From: Tetrastigma voinierianum
Lineage: Eukaryota; Streptophyta; Magnoliopsida; Vitales; Vitaceae
Direction of reading: 5' to 3'
Length of the DNA stretch: 64,000 bases
NCBI GenBank assembly: GCA_016808115.1
Contig: JAEQBH010001849.1
Location: 620,001 to 684,000 of the forward strand
In this document: positions 22,400 through 33,749 of the stretch, one piece after another
Layout: each line of letters begins with the position of its first letter
How positions within the stretch are numbered: position 1 is the stretch's first letter
Notes under the pieces: generated by a model
Database searches by the model: none
Seen by the model: only the letters and a program-made list of their open reading frames with translations
What the model was told of the DNA's origin: nothing
Program-made: the position numbers and the translations under genes

Positions 22400-23090
22400 A
22401 CGCTTCGAGGAGGACGGGTTTAGCCAACCATCCTCCAAGTTGTCATCCTCGGAGGATGTTTGGATGCCTAAAAAATGAAAAAGAAAATGAAAGAAAAGGG
22501 AACCTTGAGACAAAAGTGGGAGAAGTAGAAGCTTCTCCCCAAGTATTAAAAGTGATTGATTATTTACAAACCTTGACTCTATATCGACAGAGCAAGAGTA
22601 CAAAAATGAAACTAAAAGCTATTACAGGGTAGAAATGGAAAAACCAAAAACGAGGTCGTTTATACACAAAAGCAGGATTTCCTACGAGGTGGTGCTATAT
22701 AAGCGAAAATTTAAGCTATATAGAGAAAATTAAATATATAGCGAAAATTTGCTTATATAGCGAAATTTCGCTATATAAGCGAATTTCAGTTATGGGCGAA
22801 ATTTCAGCACTCTTGTTGTGCTCCTGCTTCCATTTTTCTTCTATTTTGCTCTTCTTTCCTCTTGGTCTACGATCTCACGATGTTGAGTTTATCTTGAATT
22901 CTTCATGTTTGGATTGACTAAACAATTTTGGCATAAATTAGCTATAAAAAGCTTAAAATTTGCCACAAAATGCGATCAGTAGAATAGTAGGGACCTTAAT
23001 GTGTAAATCGGGTTAATTAGAATGATTAGTACACAAAAAGCACTCAAAACCTATAATAAATAGGAGTTTAAAATGCTTTGGGCATAATCA
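22400..23090 (-). repeat. Partial LTR of the same family as 7996/16044
   Basis: On the minus strand it begins TGATTATGCCCAAAGC at 23090 and reproduces the inverted-repeat LTR start of the pol-less element. It continues through a GCGAAATTT/TTTCGC array (22690-22810) and a GGATGACAACTTGGAGGATG segment (about 22430) that matches GGATGACAACTCAAG in the two full LTRs. Similarity stops at about 22400, so the R/U5 part is missing. Confidence 0.75.
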
Positions 23091-23565
23091 TTCTACGATA
23101 AGGGGCGTCTTCATGCACTTTGAATCGACCCTGAAGTTACGCTGCCTTTAACCCTTCCAACAACATGATTCCTACTCGTTATCAAGTTTTGAATGGTTTA
23201 TAAGCGATTGTGGGGATTCAAGCTCCTCGCGGCGTATCATAGTGGTTTCAGTTGTTGAGTTGGGTGAGCATGAGATGTGCATCATGAGACCTGTGTCAAT
23301 AATACCAAATATATCGCTCGATCCTTGCGGATAGCGAAGACCCTCCTCCCCGCACCAATTCTATATATGGCCACTTTCAGGGTCGAGAAACTACATTCCT
23401 CATTAGCCAAAGCTCGTGGTCCCAAGCTACTTAAGACTGCTGATCCTTCTGATGTTTCCTAAACTTCTTCACATCATGATAATGGTAATTGTCATTATAG
23501 AAATCCGAGCTATCATATGAATTTCTCTTTTTATTTAATGAAAGAATTTTGATTTTATGTTGTAG

Positions 23566-23683
23566 TCGATATTCAAGATTACACTCCCTTCTTGTCTTTT
23601 ACTTGCCTAAGCAAAGGTTTCTATAACTTTGAAGCATGGGGCAGTGAGGCAACTCACATTTCCGGTGCCTTCTTCCATCAATG
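23566..23683 (+). pseudogene. Exon-like host fragment, function not recognised
   Basis: A segment bounded by a good acceptor (TTTTATGTTGTAG) and donor (ATG|GTATATC) is open in one frame, ending KGFYNFEAWGSEATHISGAF FHQW. A second open piece lies upstream at 23355-23462 (KLHSSLAKARGPKLLKTADP SDVS). The composition looks like a real protein rather than a transposon, but I do not recognise the family. It is probably a relic of a host gene cut up by insertions. Confidence 0.35.
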
Positions 23684-23754
23684 GTATATCTTCTCTCTCT
23701 TAGTGCTTTTCAACAAACCATGTTTCTCATACTTTGTTTTGATACCTAAAATCG

Positions 23755-24065
23755 ATCAATATATTAACAAAAAGAGCCAAGCCCCAGGGTATCCAGGGGG
23801 TATACAAGGGTTTAACAGGAAAAGAACAAAAAAAGGTATAGATAAAGTATACTGCCACCCGCTGATAACCTAAGAATGCCTGACGGACTTATAGCAGTAA
23901 TCCCCCTCATGGACTAAGCACCTTCAGCGATTAGGGAGATTACAAAGACTATTTCAACTTTCTTGGGAATTACAAAGCGTTTCAACCCTCTTGGATGAGA
24001 AAATCTCAGTCTAAAAAACAACCCTATTTCTTTCCTTCCAGATTGCCCAAAAAAGATTGTGGAGC
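23755..24065 (-). mobile_element. 5'-truncated LINE tail (RT C-terminal end and 3' UTR)
   Basis: On the minus strand LFWAIWKERNRVVF at about 24020-24060 is the hallmark of the C-terminal zf-RVT region of plant L1-type LINEs. It is followed by a 3' UTR with CCCTTGTATACCCCC and an end near TTTTTGTTAATATATT. Only the last part of the element is present. Target duplications were not located. Confidence 0.75.
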
Positions 24066-24389
24066 TGCCTTCCAAAATTTTCTTGCTTTCTTTCTAATTA
24101 GAAACTCTCATACTTCACTATTTATCTTTTGAACTTCATGTGTATATTTGTTCATTTTGTAATACTCTCAATTTCTCTATTGTGTATGTGTATACTTTAG
24201 TGCATTGCTAGATACTCTACATCACATGCATCCTTTTGTTTCACTCCTATGAATATGTATCCCTTTGCGATATTCAATCTAAAATAGCCACTACCAAGAA
24301 GGTTATGAAGTTACCCAAGTAGGGATATGACTTGCTCATTTGATAGAACTAATGTTTGTGTGTTTGTTCATAGACATTGGTGGGGTTAC

Positions 24390-25290
24390 TTATTATTATT
24401 TGATAGGTAATATATTAAAACAAAAGGAAAGAACCCATGGTATATAGGAAAGTATACGAGGCTCCGCGAAAAAGGAAAGGACAAGCGATACATTTATACA
24501 TAAGGAAGAAAACAACCCCTATACACTCCCCAAAGAACATAAAAAATCAGCAATATCTTGAGAATTAAAATCTGTAGCAAGCCAAGACCAAAGAGCCTAA
24601 ACTAATTAGTTTTTCATTCTTTTGGGCTGAAGGCTTTACATCTTCAAACACCGACCTTGTTTCGCCCTCGAATAATCGAAAGCAGGCATAAAGGGGCACA
24701 CTTGACTTGATTTTATTTTAGCATTTTTACGTGAGAGCTGCCAGCCTTTCCACCCTTTCAGGTCTCCCACTGGCCCGGACACAGGAGCACCCGATTGGCT
24801 AAACAATGTAGAAGCAAAGAGCCCATAGGCCTTGAACCTTTATCTGAAAACAAAAGCGGGTGATCTACATTTTCCTCCTCCATTCCTCATAGTGGGCATC
24901 TTGTTAATAGCGTACATTTGCCGGTTGATCCAGAGTTAGAACCTTTCCAGCTCGCACTTTGACAAAGAATTCCAAACCATTTACTAAAAGCACTCTCTTA
25001 GCATTAAATTGTACAGATATTCTTAACGAGGCATTTGACATTGTTTGAAAGCTTTGTTGAAAAAAATGTCTTCTGAAGTTATTTTTGAAACATTTAGATC
25101 TTGTATCTTTTGTGAACTCTCTTCCACGTAAAGCGAGAAAGAAGGCTGCAGATTTATTCCAATTCCCAATCATTAAAAGCCCTAGGGAATGTTGGGTTCC
25201 AAAATTCCCCTTCATGGTCCTAACAATCTGCCACATAAGCGCCTTCGAAAGCCGTCTTTGCATAGAGGGATGGGAATGCCACACCCAGGG
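24390..25290 (-). mobile_element. 5'-truncated LINE (zf-RVT region and 3' UTR)
   Basis: The minus strand shows ASWKGSNSGS and, in a neighbouring frame, RAGKVLTLDQ. This is the ASWGKVLTLD segment of the plant LINE RT C-terminus, followed at about 24900 by the CPL-EEENVDHPLLF zinc-motif region. The 3' UTR contains CCTCGTATACTTTCCTATAT and ends TTTAATATATTACCTATCAA at about 24400. Two frames are used, so it is frameshifted. The part upstream of 25090 has no motif I recognise. Confidence 0.7.
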
Positions 25291-25559
25291 TTAAGCAGGC
25301 ACCATTTATTGCATCTTATCTATAAAACCACTCTCATTTGGGCGTGACATGTTGTATTTTTTCCTTTTTCATGTATGCTTTTACGAATTGAGATATGACT
25401 GATTTTGTAGTTTGGTTGAACGAAAAGGCCTTCGCCTTAGTTGACAAATAAATAAGGCTTTTATTTGCTGCACTGCATTACAAAACTCGTCGTCCTCGTT
25501 TACAAGGAGGATGACAGGACAAGCTTGATATGTTAGTTCCTCTAATGGAAATGATATCA

Positions 25560-26480
25560 TGGCATTTAGTTCTACCCTTCAGTTAATAGTTCATAAATTT
25601 GATAGTAAGAATTATTTAAAATGGGCCTAGATTATGAAACTAGCAATCAATGGAAGAGGAAAGCTTTGGCACCTAACTAATGAAGTGAAGAATGGAGCTG
25701 TAGATGATCGAAAGTTAGCAGCTTGGGGATATAAAGTCTCATGATAACAAGCCCTTGAGGCCTGGCTTGGAAAAAGGGTGGGATGAGCTTATGGGGGATT
25801 CCAGGCTTGAGACCTAATGTGGACAAAAAAGAAAAAAATATATTTACCTTAAAAAAAAAATTCCATGATAACAACTTAGCTTATCAACTCGATGAAGCTA
25901 AAATAAGAACCTTATCTCACTTTACCATTTGCCAAAGTGAGATATTGTTTTAAAATGAAAGTTGTGGCAATCCAAACAGAGGAATTATAGTGTCGCGAGG
26001 TATTATAACAAGATGTTGATTTTACGATAGAAGTTGGATTTGTGTTATGAAGAGGAATTGAAAAACCTTAGGGATAGTGGAGTAAATAAAATGAGTATAG
26101 AATGACAATGTCTTTGTTTTCTATTTCTCCTTGAGAGATTCAACTAAGTCCTTGATGAAGTGAGAGGTCAAATCCTAGGGCGAACTCATGCCCATCTCTC
26201 TGAGTTTTTCCCAAAGTTTGAAGAGAAAGAGGCTAGAAAGATTTGTCATAAAGGAGCCTTAAGTCACGAGGCTGGGAATGTGATAAGATAATTTTGCCCT
26301 TATGATTAAGGGCTTTAACCAAGAATGAGAGAAATGAATTCTAAAAAAGGTGATGGACTATGGGGTGACAAATATAAGAAACAATGGTATACTTATGACA
26401 CTTGTTGGAGGGCTCACAACAAGTGACAAAGCTGGAAGAGAAAAAACATGGCCAGGAGGGTCATGCCTACCAAGTTGGGA
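25560..26480 (+). pseudogene. Copia gag polyprotein fragment
   Basis: It opens with LQLIVHKFDSKNYLKWA then MKLAINGRGKLWHLTNEV, the N-terminal gag pattern of plant copia elements (F-x-G-x-NY-x-W ... LTGE). After the SINE come QLDEAKIRTLSH and, near 26140-26230, FN-VLDEVRGQILGR followed by the FP-x2-EE-x-RK pattern of gag_2. DKYKKQWHTYDTCWRAH at about 26365 is a degenerate CCHC knuckle. Stops interrupt every 40-60 codons. Confidence 0.72.
25751..25863 (+). mobile_element. SINE-like insertion with 11-bp target duplication
   Basis: A 113-bp insert interrupts the copia gag and ends in an A-rich tail. It is flanked by the perfect direct repeat CATGATAACAA (25740-25750 and 25864-25874). GGCTTGAGACC (25804-25814) is close to a pol III B box (GGTTCRANNCC). 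I see no clear A box, so the 5' part may be truncated or diverged. Confidence 0.72.
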
Positions 26481-26589
26481 GATATGAACATGGGCATCAA
26501 CCTTCCTTAGTAACACCTCCTTTTTCTAGGCATGAGATAGAACATTTGTACAAACTTCTTCAATCTTAAATCAATCTCCTTTTGTCCTT

Positions 26590-27130
26590 GGCCTAAAAAA
26601 GATAATCATCTTCCATAATCATATCATTGGTTCATCAAATATATTATCTTCTTATAATCCCCGTATAGGCGGCAAAAGAATAAAAAAGGAGATGGATCAC
26701 TTTTAGCTATTGTTAGAAAATGATTTATCAAAAATTTATCATTTCTTATTGATAATATGACCCCTAATTAGTCTTGTAATTTATTATCCGTTAGTAACTT
26801 AAACTATGATGTAAAGTATTAAGCTAATTTTTTCTCCTCAATGAAAATTATAGGATTTGGACTTGAGGAAGATGATTGGCAGCGCTAGATGAAGTAGAGG
26901 AGTTTATTTTCTTGAAGATGGAATCCCACTAGATAGACAAGTTCATAGTATATGTTTTGAATCTATCACAGTAGATTGTAAGAATGAAGTAATGTTATGG
27001 AATTTCTGGTGAGGACTAGTTTTTATTATTTTGGAAGATTGACTTTAAATTTGCTTATTAATAAAGATCCATATTCTTTCCATTGAAAAATTTATAACTT
27101 GCGAAGCATCATAGGGCATTTTTTTTTCTA
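26590..27130 (+). pseudogene. Copia protease / integrase zinc-region fragment
   Basis: Short in-frame pieces match the family layout: YNPRIGGKRIKKGDGSLLAI (26655), then SCNLLSVSNLNYD (about 26785, the LLSVS motif after protease) and a DPYSFH-EIYNL piece (27067) where the integrase CxxC would be. Stops between the pieces are frequent. The identification rests on order and motif similarity from memory. Confidence 0.5.
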
Positions 27131-27429
27131 CAACCCTGTCTTCGAAACCTTGTTTGTATACATAGTGATGATGCTTAGGGACCTTGTAAGGTTGGCTCTT
27201 TTTGAGGAAAAAAATTATCACCTTTGTATATAATTATAAAAGGGTTTCTTAGGTGCATTTACTAAAATAAAATAAAAAATGGCATAAGAGAGAAATTTTA
27301 CAAAGCGATTGACTTGATTTCAAACAAATATTTTAAATGCACCTTAATAAATAGTTTGAAAAAAAAAAAAAAAAAGCATATACATCTTTTTTAGATTTGT
27401 TGGTTGATTCATCTATTTGTGAAAATTCT

Positions 27430-27700
27430 AAATATATTTGTAACAAAGCTACATTAACCACCACCTATTTGATCAATAGGATGCTTACTAGGGTTTTAAA
27501 ATATCAAACTTCACTTGAATTTTTTCAACTTGTGTTTTCCTGATTTAAATGAATCCACCTTAGAATTTTTGTTCATTGTGTTTTTATTCCTTTATAATCA
27601 TATGATGGAAAATTAAATCCTAGATGTAAAATTGATATGTAGAATCTTTACTCGACTATAAATTCCTTGATCCATAAAGGTCCAATGACTATCTTTACTT
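27430..27700 (+). pseudogene. Copia integrase core fragment
   Basis: CNKATLTTTYLINRMLTRVL KYQTSLE at 27441-27520 is the A-x-ATYLINRMPSRVL signature that follows the third catalytic residue in copia integrases. The following block is a weak version of the VFGC...LDP-A-KCIFLGY segment. Confidence 0.68.
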
Positions 27701-27899
27701 TGGGAAGCTTTACCTTTGTTGCAATGGAACTACATCCTTGATCGAAAATTCTTTCTCTTGTGAATCTATTGATTAGTTAGGGCCTATGTCACATAGAAAA
27801 ATCAGTTTGGTCGTAGATGAGTTGACTATCTACATGAAAGGGATGGAAGAAGGTGTCAAGGTTAGATGTGGAAGAGTTCGGTTCAAAATAGAGGCTAAA

Positions 27900-28755
27900 G
27901 GGGCGTTGTTTTTATTTTTAATACTAAAGAACTTTTATTTAATTTGGATAGTAAATAAGGCTTAATAGTATTAAGTATTAAATTATTTTGTTTTTTAATA
28001 TTTGTATTTTATTAAGTATTCGGTTAATACTGTTTTTATAAACTTAAAAAAAACATCTTAAATATATTAAGGAAATTAATTTAAGTCGATACTTGTTTGT
28101 GCAATGATGATATAACTTTATTATTAGAAATATTTTGGTTTTTTTTTTGTAAAGAATAGAAATATTTGGTTAAAAGGCTTCAAATAACTCAAAATTTGTA
28201 AAGCTAATCATTTCCACGTTTTTTTTCAAAGAATTACTCATAATGGACAAAAATGTCCTTTGTCATTTCATATATTTACCTATATCTTTGAAAATAAATG
28301 GTTATTTTTATAAGAAAATAATAAGGGTATTCATGTCAAAATGAGGTAAAAAATTAATGAAGCGTTAAATTTCCGAATTTTAGTTTTCAAAAGGTCTTTT
28401 AATCAAATCACCCTTATTATTATGATAAGATAAAAAATATTTGTATAATATATGTATGATATATTAACATATAATACAAAAAAATAAAAATGGTAAAATT
28501 ATTATGATAAATAATGTATTATTATATTCTTACAAAAAATAATTATTTTATATAAATAAAAAATATATAAAATTAATTATTTAAAAAATTATAGATTGAT
28601 GAAACCAAAAATTAAAATATTTTGTATGAATTTTAGAAGATTTTAAAATATTTTGTAAGGATTCTAAAATATGGCTTTTTGGTGAATAGAAAAAACCATA
28701 TATTTTGGTTTTTTTATTCAATATAAAATCTAATTCATAAATAATTTATAGAAAA
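27900..28755. other. AT-rich DNA, no gene seen
   Basis: Very AT-rich with many ATA/TTA runs. No coding or repeat structure recognised. Confidence 0.6.
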
Positions 28756-29265
28756 ATGAAAAAACAAACAGTCTACAGTCTGAAAACAATTTGCTTTCAG
28801 AAAAAAGCCAAAAAAACAAAGCTCCCTAAGTTCTTTGAGATTTGTGTTGAAGTTGAAGGGATGGGAGTAAACGAAAATGCATATGGGAGTAAACGAAAAT
28901 GCATATGGGAGCGAAACAAAGGTTTTTCCTCTTGGATAAGGTTAGGGGCTTACAACCTACCCTTTCTCTTGGTTGGGATTGAGCATTGCTCTAGGAAAGA
29001 GAACAACTATAAATGCTCTTAGGTTTGGGAGGAGATGGGTAGGAAATACAAGCTTGAAAGATGTTTTAATTATGTAGGAAAGTTCCTCCAGCTGTTATCA
29101 CGTGAAGTCGAAGGTAAAAGATTTGGAATAGCCATCCCTAAAGGCAAAGGGTCGGTGGTAGGTTGGCATTTAATGGCAGAGAAATTAAGAGGCTGGTCAT
29201 TACTCTTCTTGTAGGAACCAAGGCCTTAAATGCTTTTGATGAGCCTGTATTGAAGGAGGAGATGT
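28756..29265 (+). pseudogene. LINE ORF1 fragment (DUF4283-type region)
   Basis: The frame 28756-29022 includes KFFEICVEVEGMGV and ERNKGFSSWIRLGAYNLPFL LVGIEHC, the pattern KGFSSWIRFG...LLEGVE-C seen in ORF1 of woody-eudicot L1 elements. Downstream in other frames ALNAFDEPVLKEE (about 29230) and MAEKLRG-like pieces continue the same protein. ORF1 is an RNA-binding chaperone of LINE particles. The copy is frameshifted and stands alone without an adjacent RT. Confidence 0.68.
28863..28906. repeat. Perfect 22-bp tandem duplication
   Basis: GGGAGTAAACGAAAATGCAT AT occurs twice back to back (28863-28884, 28885-28906) inside the LINE ORF1 fragment. At 22 bases it shifts the reading frame, and a third partial copy (GGGAGCGAAAC) follows. 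Confidence 0.95.
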
Positions 29266-29275
29266 CACGCCCGAG

Positions 29276-30000
29276 CTACGTCCATGGTGTCAATTCACCT
29301 TAAACGGCGTAAAGGCAAGTGCAAAGACATAAACCCTTTATTATGCTTGGACTTTGTCTAATTACCAAACACTAGGTTGGAGTAAAAGCGCAACTTTCTA
29401 AAAATCATCAATATCATATTCAAAATTTCATATTAACAAAAATGTTGTAACTCTCAACATTAATGTATGAATTAACATAAATGTCCCAAGACAAATATTC
29501 ATTTCCTTCTAACCAATTCTGAGAACAAATAATTCAAATGAACATAAACTCGTCAACTAAACAAGGTCCATAACGAATTCCAAAATCAAATTCCTATGTC
29601 AACGGATGGGAGTGAGCTTAAATCTCAATAAGAAATACTAATACAGTTTCATGGATCAAAAGGTTTCAAATCATATGATAAATAGGGGATATTTTTCTTT
29701 CCACAAAACATTTGTATTCAAATGTAGTAGAACATTCAAAATTTTCCATCAAAACATTCTCAAGTCCATTTCAATCGATTTTATTTTTAATACGATCCAA
29801 TCAATTTCATATCAAATTCAAATAGAACATTTTCATAACAATCCCAAAATAAAATACATTTTTTTTCTTTGGTAAACACATATCAAATGGTGCCCAATCA
29901 TGTGGGAATTTTCAAATGATGCCCAACCATGTAGAACTTTCAAATGGATGGCTAGCTGCAAATTGTTCATTTTAAGGTGGACGAAACCAAACAGTACTAG
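29276..30000 (-). repeat. Possible gypsy LTR fragment
   Basis: TGTCACGCCCGAGCTACG at 29276 resembles the ends of chromovirus LTRs, and the AT-rich sequence after it resembles the U5/R side of a minus-strand LTR. A short internal duplication, TGCCCAATCATGTGGGAATT and TGCCCAACCATGTAGAACTT, lies at 29890 and 29921. No partner LTR or polyprotein was found nearby. Confidence 0.35.
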
Positions 30001-30774
30001 TACTAGTAACCATTACAAGAAAAAAAGCTTTCAATGATAGTTTTTTACAGTCAAGATAAGGTATATTTGTTTAGGTACGTAAGTCGATATTCATAAATGT
30101 CATCTATGCCAGTGTCAAGAAAAGTTTAAAGCTACTTTGACATATAAATATGTCAAAATAATAGGAATCTTATTAGTGAATCATTTGTAACGTTTCTTTA
30201 AATGGTTGTCAAGGTTTTGTCTGGCTTATGTGAAGGTTAACTAGTGCTTTTGTCAAGCTCACCAATCTTTTAGCCTAGGAAATTAAGTGGTTGTGACTAT
30301 ATAAGTACTAGATATTGACCAATAGACACGTGGAGCGCCATATGCTAATACTCTTCTTCACTTCTCCAATGATAGAGCCTTGAAAGTCTTCTCCCAGCCT
30401 CTATAAGCAGCCGATAGACACATGAGTCTTTGACCACTACCATATTGTCCCTAAATCTTTACCCCTCACTTGATAACGGTCCCTCCTCAATGAACACCGT
30501 ATTTCCTTTTATGGAAACACTTTGCAGAGGGGACTCATCTATGAATGGCTTCGATGCTTAGACTTCTTCGAATCCCTAATCCTTCGATGCTTCTCTCTCA
30601 TCTTTACTTTAAAAATCTCTCTATTCACCCTCTCCACAATCCCTAAACCTCCGTTTTTCTTCAATTTTAGGGTTCTGGCTTTGACTAGACTCTAGAACGT
30701 ACAATGACTCATTTTCGCTTATTTTATGTGTTTTTCATGTATTTGTGAATTTGAAATTTTTTTATTGATTGTAG

Positions 30775-31130
30775 TTATAACAGTTGTGATGATGTTTGTG
30801 AATGGAAGAACCTGGCTTCGGAGAGGAAGTTGGCGAACCCAACCTGGGATATCAAAGTCCAAAAGCTTGTCCTAAACAATCTGGAACAGTTGAGTGGCCA
30901 AACCCATGTATTTCATATTGGAGTATCTTGTGTTTTTTTATGATTGAATGTGCTATTTATTGGTTTAAACAGCAAGATACACCATCCGGTCATTTGCCAT
31001 TAGATGAAATGAGAAGATTGCTTGCTATGTCAATGTTAGGGATGATAAGGCAATGCGGCTTCTTGAGAGTGAGTTGAAGGTTAAGGAATAAGAGCTCTTG
31101 AGGAGGAACTTTAGTGATACTAGTTGCTTT
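30775..31130 (+). pseudogene. Exon-like piece inside the CACTA-like region, unknown function
   Basis: After an acceptor-like TGTAGTTATAACAG at 30783 there is an open segment in one frame (CDDVCEWKNLASERKLANPT WDIKVQKLVLNNLEQLSG). A second segment in another frame runs SGHLPLDEMRRLLAMSML then, shifted, RLLESELKVKE. The residue mix is protein-like, but I recognise no family. It may be a host exon captured by the element, or part of a degenerate transposase. Confidence 0.3.
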
Positions 31131-32339
31131 CCTTTGGTTTTGTGAATCTACAAAGGAAAAGTATGGGAATCCAAGCCTTTTCCGGCTTTTATATCCTGTA
31201 CCCCTCTTGTACTTGTAGAGTTCAACTTTTCTTTCTTTTAAATCTAGGTCAGAAGTGAAGTCTGCTTTATGTAACCATCAGTGGGAATGTCACTGTACTG
31301 CTGGTGTGCAACTGTGGCCAAGCTGAATGGATTATGACTCTTAACATGCCTAAACCAGGCAATAGTTGTACCATTTTTAGTTCTATGGTCTGTTCACAGA
31401 AACACAGCTTTGCGTTCCACCATTCCCTCTCCAGTCGCGCACACAGACTAATACCAAGTTTCTTCTAATTTTCCTTATCTATAATTTTTTTTTATTTTTC
31501 ATTTATGATCCATTACATTTGTCCTAGTGCCAGCAATCCTTCCTTTGGGCAAGTTTTTTTCCTCATAAATCTATGTAAACCATCCTATTTTTGAGATTCC
31601 GATCTACTCTATAGAAAATATTCTAGGAATGCACAGCTTTTTGGAAAGAGTTTGGGAATTCTTTATAGTCTGGTGACAATTTGGAGAGTCAAGGGAATTG
31701 TGGGATGAATTTGGACTGCTTTGATTGATAGAAAATAATTTTTAGATATGTTTGATTGTGGAAAGTAGTTTTCTAGCAGAAATATTTGACTATCCTATAA
31801 GCTGATATGGGAACTCTTTCTTCACTCTTGCATGAAACATGGATTCTGGATTGTTGGCTGACTTTTCCTTTTCTCTGGGTGATTCAAAATATAAAGTACA
31901 GAGTTTTTCCTTTCTCTTTTATCAAAGTACTATGTCAAACAATATGGGACTTCTGAGTTGTGTTCTTACTGAATCCACGTGTAAGAAAAACATGGTAGAG
32001 TATTTGGGCTTGTACATTTGGGTCTCTTTTTATATTTGAATTAATAAGTTAGATTTTGAGAAATGATTCATGATAGAGCTAGTAAAGAATAAGATGCTGA
32101 AAAATGTAGGATTGTTAATGAAATTTTCTCATATGAAAAGTTTTTATTTGTGGCTTATATATTTTGGGTACTTGTGTATAAAAAATCAGATAAGAAATTC
32201 TAATTCTTTAATGTAAGGTTAACTGGTATCAATGAGGGAGAAGGGTTATTTGAGAATTCATTGTTGCCTTGAATAGGGTGAACTTTGCAAAACTTTTGGA
32301 GAAGATACTACCTTTGTTTTTGTCATGTTTAATTTCATT

Positions 32340-32760
32340 TCTTTGATTTCCCAATCTTGCAGGTGGACAGATTATATGGGTGGAGAGTTTGTTGCAATTC
32401 TCCAATTTAGAAGGCATTGAAGAAGTCTAAAATGAGTTCAATCAGCGGCTCACTCAGGAAATCATAATTCCACCATAACTTTTAGTGATGCTAGTTTGGT
32501 TGGTCTTGGCCTGGTAAAAACCTTCTTTTTGAATGGGTTGCAGATCATCACTCAATTTAAGGAGCAAGGATTAAATACTGAGTGGTACTACAAGAACAGG
32601 GAAATGCTGGAAACATTAGAAAACCATTTATCTGCAAGCAGGCTAATAATATTGTGGATCGGTGATTGTCCATTGGGTGAGGGCATCCCAGACCTATTGC
32701 TATTGTTGGGTTCACTGGATTCAGAAAACAATGGTGGAGAAACTCACATACAGTAGTGAA
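32340..32760 (+). pseudogene. Second exon-like piece, unknown function
   Basis: A TTTCCCAATCTTGCAG acceptor at 32345-32360 precedes VDRLYGWRVCCNSP-type codons, and an 86-codon frame follows at 32496-32756 (WYYKNREMLETLENHL, LIILWIGDCPLGEGIPDLLL). A further acceptor (TGTATTGCTGCAG) is at about 33034. This gives at least two exon/intron-like boundaries in the same orientation as the piece at 30775. Function not recognised. Confidence 0.3.
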
Positions 32761-33334
32761 GTTCAGGTCTTCTATCTTATCTCTGCATCTTGAGTTATTT
32801 TTGAATGAATCATCACGATAGCTAGTTATGTGGATTGTGATTTTGGGTTGTATTCATTTTGTTTTGTTCTTGATTTCTTTACTACTGAATGATGATGCTT
32901 ATAAAATGGGTGCTTTCTTGCTTTCTTTTTATTTGCATTAACTTGTGTTTCTAGTTTATGCCATTGTAAGACTGATAGCTTAAAGAACTTTGTTGGTGAC
33001 ATGGCTTCCTCTTGTTTCTGTGTATTGCTGCAGGTATCAACTATTTAGAGATGATGATATATTGGGAAGACATAATTTAACTTTTGATTCTGTTAAAGTT
33101 TAAAAATAAAAAAGAGTGAGAAGGCTTGAAGAACACTGTACATACCTCTTTAGTTCATCCTCTATAGCTTCTATGGCGCCAATGTTGATTTCGTTATTTT
33201 GAGTGCTCATATGTGAAAAATTATTCTCCGCTAATACATTCTGATGGCTAGAAATTAACAAGAAAATCCATGACTACATGCCTGCATCCAGAGATAAAAT
33301 CCGGGGATGAATAAGAATTGAAGAACTTCTCAAC

Positions 33335-33600
33335 ATCATCCACGGCTATGAACCATCCTTATGGCCGGGGTCAATCATAGACCGTAGTTATAAACCATCC
33401 CTATGGTCGGTGTCAACCACAAACCATGGCTATAAACCATCCTATGGCCGGGGTCAACCACAAACCACGGCTATAAACCATCTTATGGTCGGGGTTCAAC
33501 CACAAACTACAGCTATAAACCATCTTATGGCTAGGGTTAATCATAAACCACGGTTATAAACCATCCTTATATAGTTGAAGAGCCTATAGCCATGGTTTAT
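33335..33600. repeat. CACTA subterminal tandem repeats, ~45-50 bp
   Basis: About five imperfect units contain TATAAACCATCCTATGGCCG followed by GGGTCAACCACAAACCACGG, starting near 33341, 33390, 33430, 33472 and 33520. A final inverted version reads TATAGCCATGGTTTATGAAG at 33588. Such repeats next to CACTA ends are transposase-binding arrays in known families. Confidence 0.75.
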
Positions 33601-33749
33601 GAAGTGGCTGCATCCATAGAATTTCTCCATACTACCTATAGCCATGCCATGCCACAGTTGTTTACATCCACAACTATATTTTATTATTGCATTATACTAC
33701 TTTTAGCCGAAGTCGATGACCGAGGCTCAAGGCTTTCTTTCTCGTAGTG

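Larger units (their letters stand above)
25500..27700 (+). mobile_element. Decayed Ty1/copia element (gag to integrase), with nested SINE
   Basis: Conceptual translation on the plus strand follows copia order: gag start (25560), gag core (26150), CCHC zinc knuckle (26360), protease-like segment (26610-26900), integrase zinc region (27050-27120) and integrase core fragment (27440-27640). Stops and frameshifts occur throughout and LTRs are not visible. The host-like flanks are AT-rich. Confidence 0.7.
30012..33749 (+). mobile_element. CACTA-like (En/Spm) element with carried exon-like sequence
   Basis: The left end CATTACAAGAAAAAAAGCTT (30012) and the inverted right end TTCTTTCTCGTAGTG (33749) resemble the CACTACAAGAAA termini of CACTA transposons. 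The right end is preceded by 48-bp subterminal repeats. The left end lacks matching subterminal repeats, and a 3-bp target duplication is not evident, so pairing of these two ends is tentative. An alternative right end is at 36319. No transposase motif was recognised between them. Confidence 0.45.
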
